Below, one piece after another: positions 41,379 through 41,854 of a stretch of DNA of 41,854 nucleotides. The notes under the pieces were generated by a model. That model ran no database searches and was not told the DNA's origin. It saw only the letters and a list, made by a program, of their open reading frames with translations. The stretch spans positions 1-41,854 of IMG/VR virus record IMGVR_UViG_3300034198_025562. One strand, given 5' to 3'. The stretch's first letter is position 1. Each line of letters opens with the position of its first letter. Source of the stretch: a virus. The position numbers were made by a program, and so were the translations under genes.

Positions 41379-41854
41379 CTATATCTTAGTAACGCCCCTG
41401 AAGTCTACTCCGTTGCCAGTACTCGAAAGCGCGGCAGGGTCCGCAGCCTTCGTTCCAAACGCACCAGTCCAGGGGTAGGCGGAAAAATATGGGCTGCCCA
41501 CGTGCGCTACGGCGATATGACCACCAGATGGGCTGAACGCTACTCCGTTGCCAGTACTCGCAGGCAGCGTTGCAGGATCGGCAACCTTTGTTCCAAACGC
41601 ACCAGTCCAGGGGTAGGCCGAGATAAGTGGATTCGTAGCGTGCGCAACGGCAATATGGTCACCAGATGGGGCGAAGGCTACTCCGTTGCCAGCATTTGGA
41701 AGAAGCGTTGCTGGATCGGCAACCTTCGTTCCAAACGCACCAGTCCAAGGGTAGACGGAGACGTATGGGGTGCCCGGGTGCACTACGGCAATATGACCAC
41801 CAGATGGGGTGAACGCTACTCCGTTGCCAGTACTCGCAGGCAGCGTTGCTGGAT
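41379..41854 (-). CDS. WD/YVTN-like beta-propeller repeat protein (N-terminus missing)
   Basis: The frame is open to the right edge, so the start is outside the window; about 157 residues are visible. They consist of near-identical units of 45-46 residues with GNGVAFSPSG, HIAVAH and YPWTGAFGTKVADPATL, ending GNGVDFRGVTKI. Each unit should form one four-stranded propeller blade. In phage tail modules such propellers bind cell-surface ligands. A partial unit at the very edge shows that the array continues. The gene is the first visible in the fibre module. Confidence 0.7.
   Translation of the reverse strand, partial: PATLPASTGNGVAFTPSGGHIAVVHPGTPYVSVYPWTGAFGTKVADPATLLPNAGNGVAFAPSGDHIAVAHATNPLISAYPWTGAFGTKVADPATLPASTGNGVAFSPSGGHIAVAHVGSPYFSAYPWTGAFGTKAADPAALSSTGNGVDFRGVTKI
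41405..41854 (-). repeat. Tandem 135-138-bp propeller repeats
   Basis: The sequence CTACTCCGTTGCCAG recurs on the plus strand at 41405, 41540, 41678 and 41816, giving periods of 135, 138 and 138. The copies are very alike at DNA level, which indicates recent duplication or gene conversion. Confidence 0.9.

Noticed and set aside
41405-41854. CRISPR-like periodic repeats
   Set aside because: The period of 135-138 bases is a multiple of three, the whole unit is conserved and it encodes a propeller blade; there are no unique spacers.
1-41854. Terminase, integrase, tRNA genes or direct terminal repeats
   Set aside because: I found no large-terminase ATPase or nuclease motifs, no recombinase motifs, no tRNA-like cloverleaf and no match between the first and last bases of the window.

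Overview
The whole window is a tailed double-stranded DNA phage (or prophage-like contig). The gene set is that of a siphovirus: HK97-type portal, capsid protease and capsid, then tail terminator, tail tube, frameshifted tail chaperones, a very large tape measure, a baseplate/fibre protein and a lysis pair. I see no chromosomal genes, tRNA, rRNA, integrase, insertion sequence or CRISPR array. No large terminase is present, so the genome is incomplete here, and genes run off both ends. GTG/TTG starts, apparent leaderless transcripts with -10 boxes 6 to 14 bases before the start, an r1t-like holin and many small Cys-rich proteins are compatible with an actinobacterial, perhaps freshwater, host. 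That host call is inference.

Bases 1-7513 are one tightly packed leftward operon with many 4-base or larger overlaps. In transcription order it holds a Zn-motif protein, a small protein, the portal, a CFCMPC mini-protein, an HNH nuclease, several small zinc-type proteins, an HTH protein, a putative single-strand annealing protein, a RecB-like nuclease, another Zn mini-protein, a replisome organiser, a DnaC-like loader and a partial RusA resolvase. A divergent promoter region at about 7514-7590 separates it from the rightward head operon (7591-12515): a possible leader peptide, a capsid protease fused to a Dps/ferritin-like domain and a scaffold-like tail, the major capsid protein, a small protein between two strong hairpins, a head-tail adaptor and a head-closure protein. 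This operon converges on the next leftward gene, and the two stop codons share TTAA.

From 12512 to the right edge everything is leftward. Read in transcription order from the right, it contains a beta-propeller repeat protein (partial), a chaperone-like small protein, collagen-like and propeller fibre proteins, a third fibre, small proteins, an XhlA-like membrane protein, a secreted PPC plus Pro/Thr/Glu-repeat protein, a two-TM protein, an HNH nuclease, an HTH/Cys4 protein, the tail terminator, the tail tube, a terminator, the tail chaperones with a G GGA AAA slippery site, a 3,493-residue tape measure, a 2,417-residue baseplate/fibre ending in an S74 chaperone, the endolysin, the holin, a histone-H1-like mini-protein, a terminator, and finally a small protein and a metallophosphoesterase from their own promoter.

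The most unusual features are the protease-Dps-scaffold fusion, whose four ferroxidase ligands have exactly the spacing of bacterial Dps, the HAD-like domain inside the portal, and the placement of the portal in the replication operon, opposite in direction to the capsid genes.
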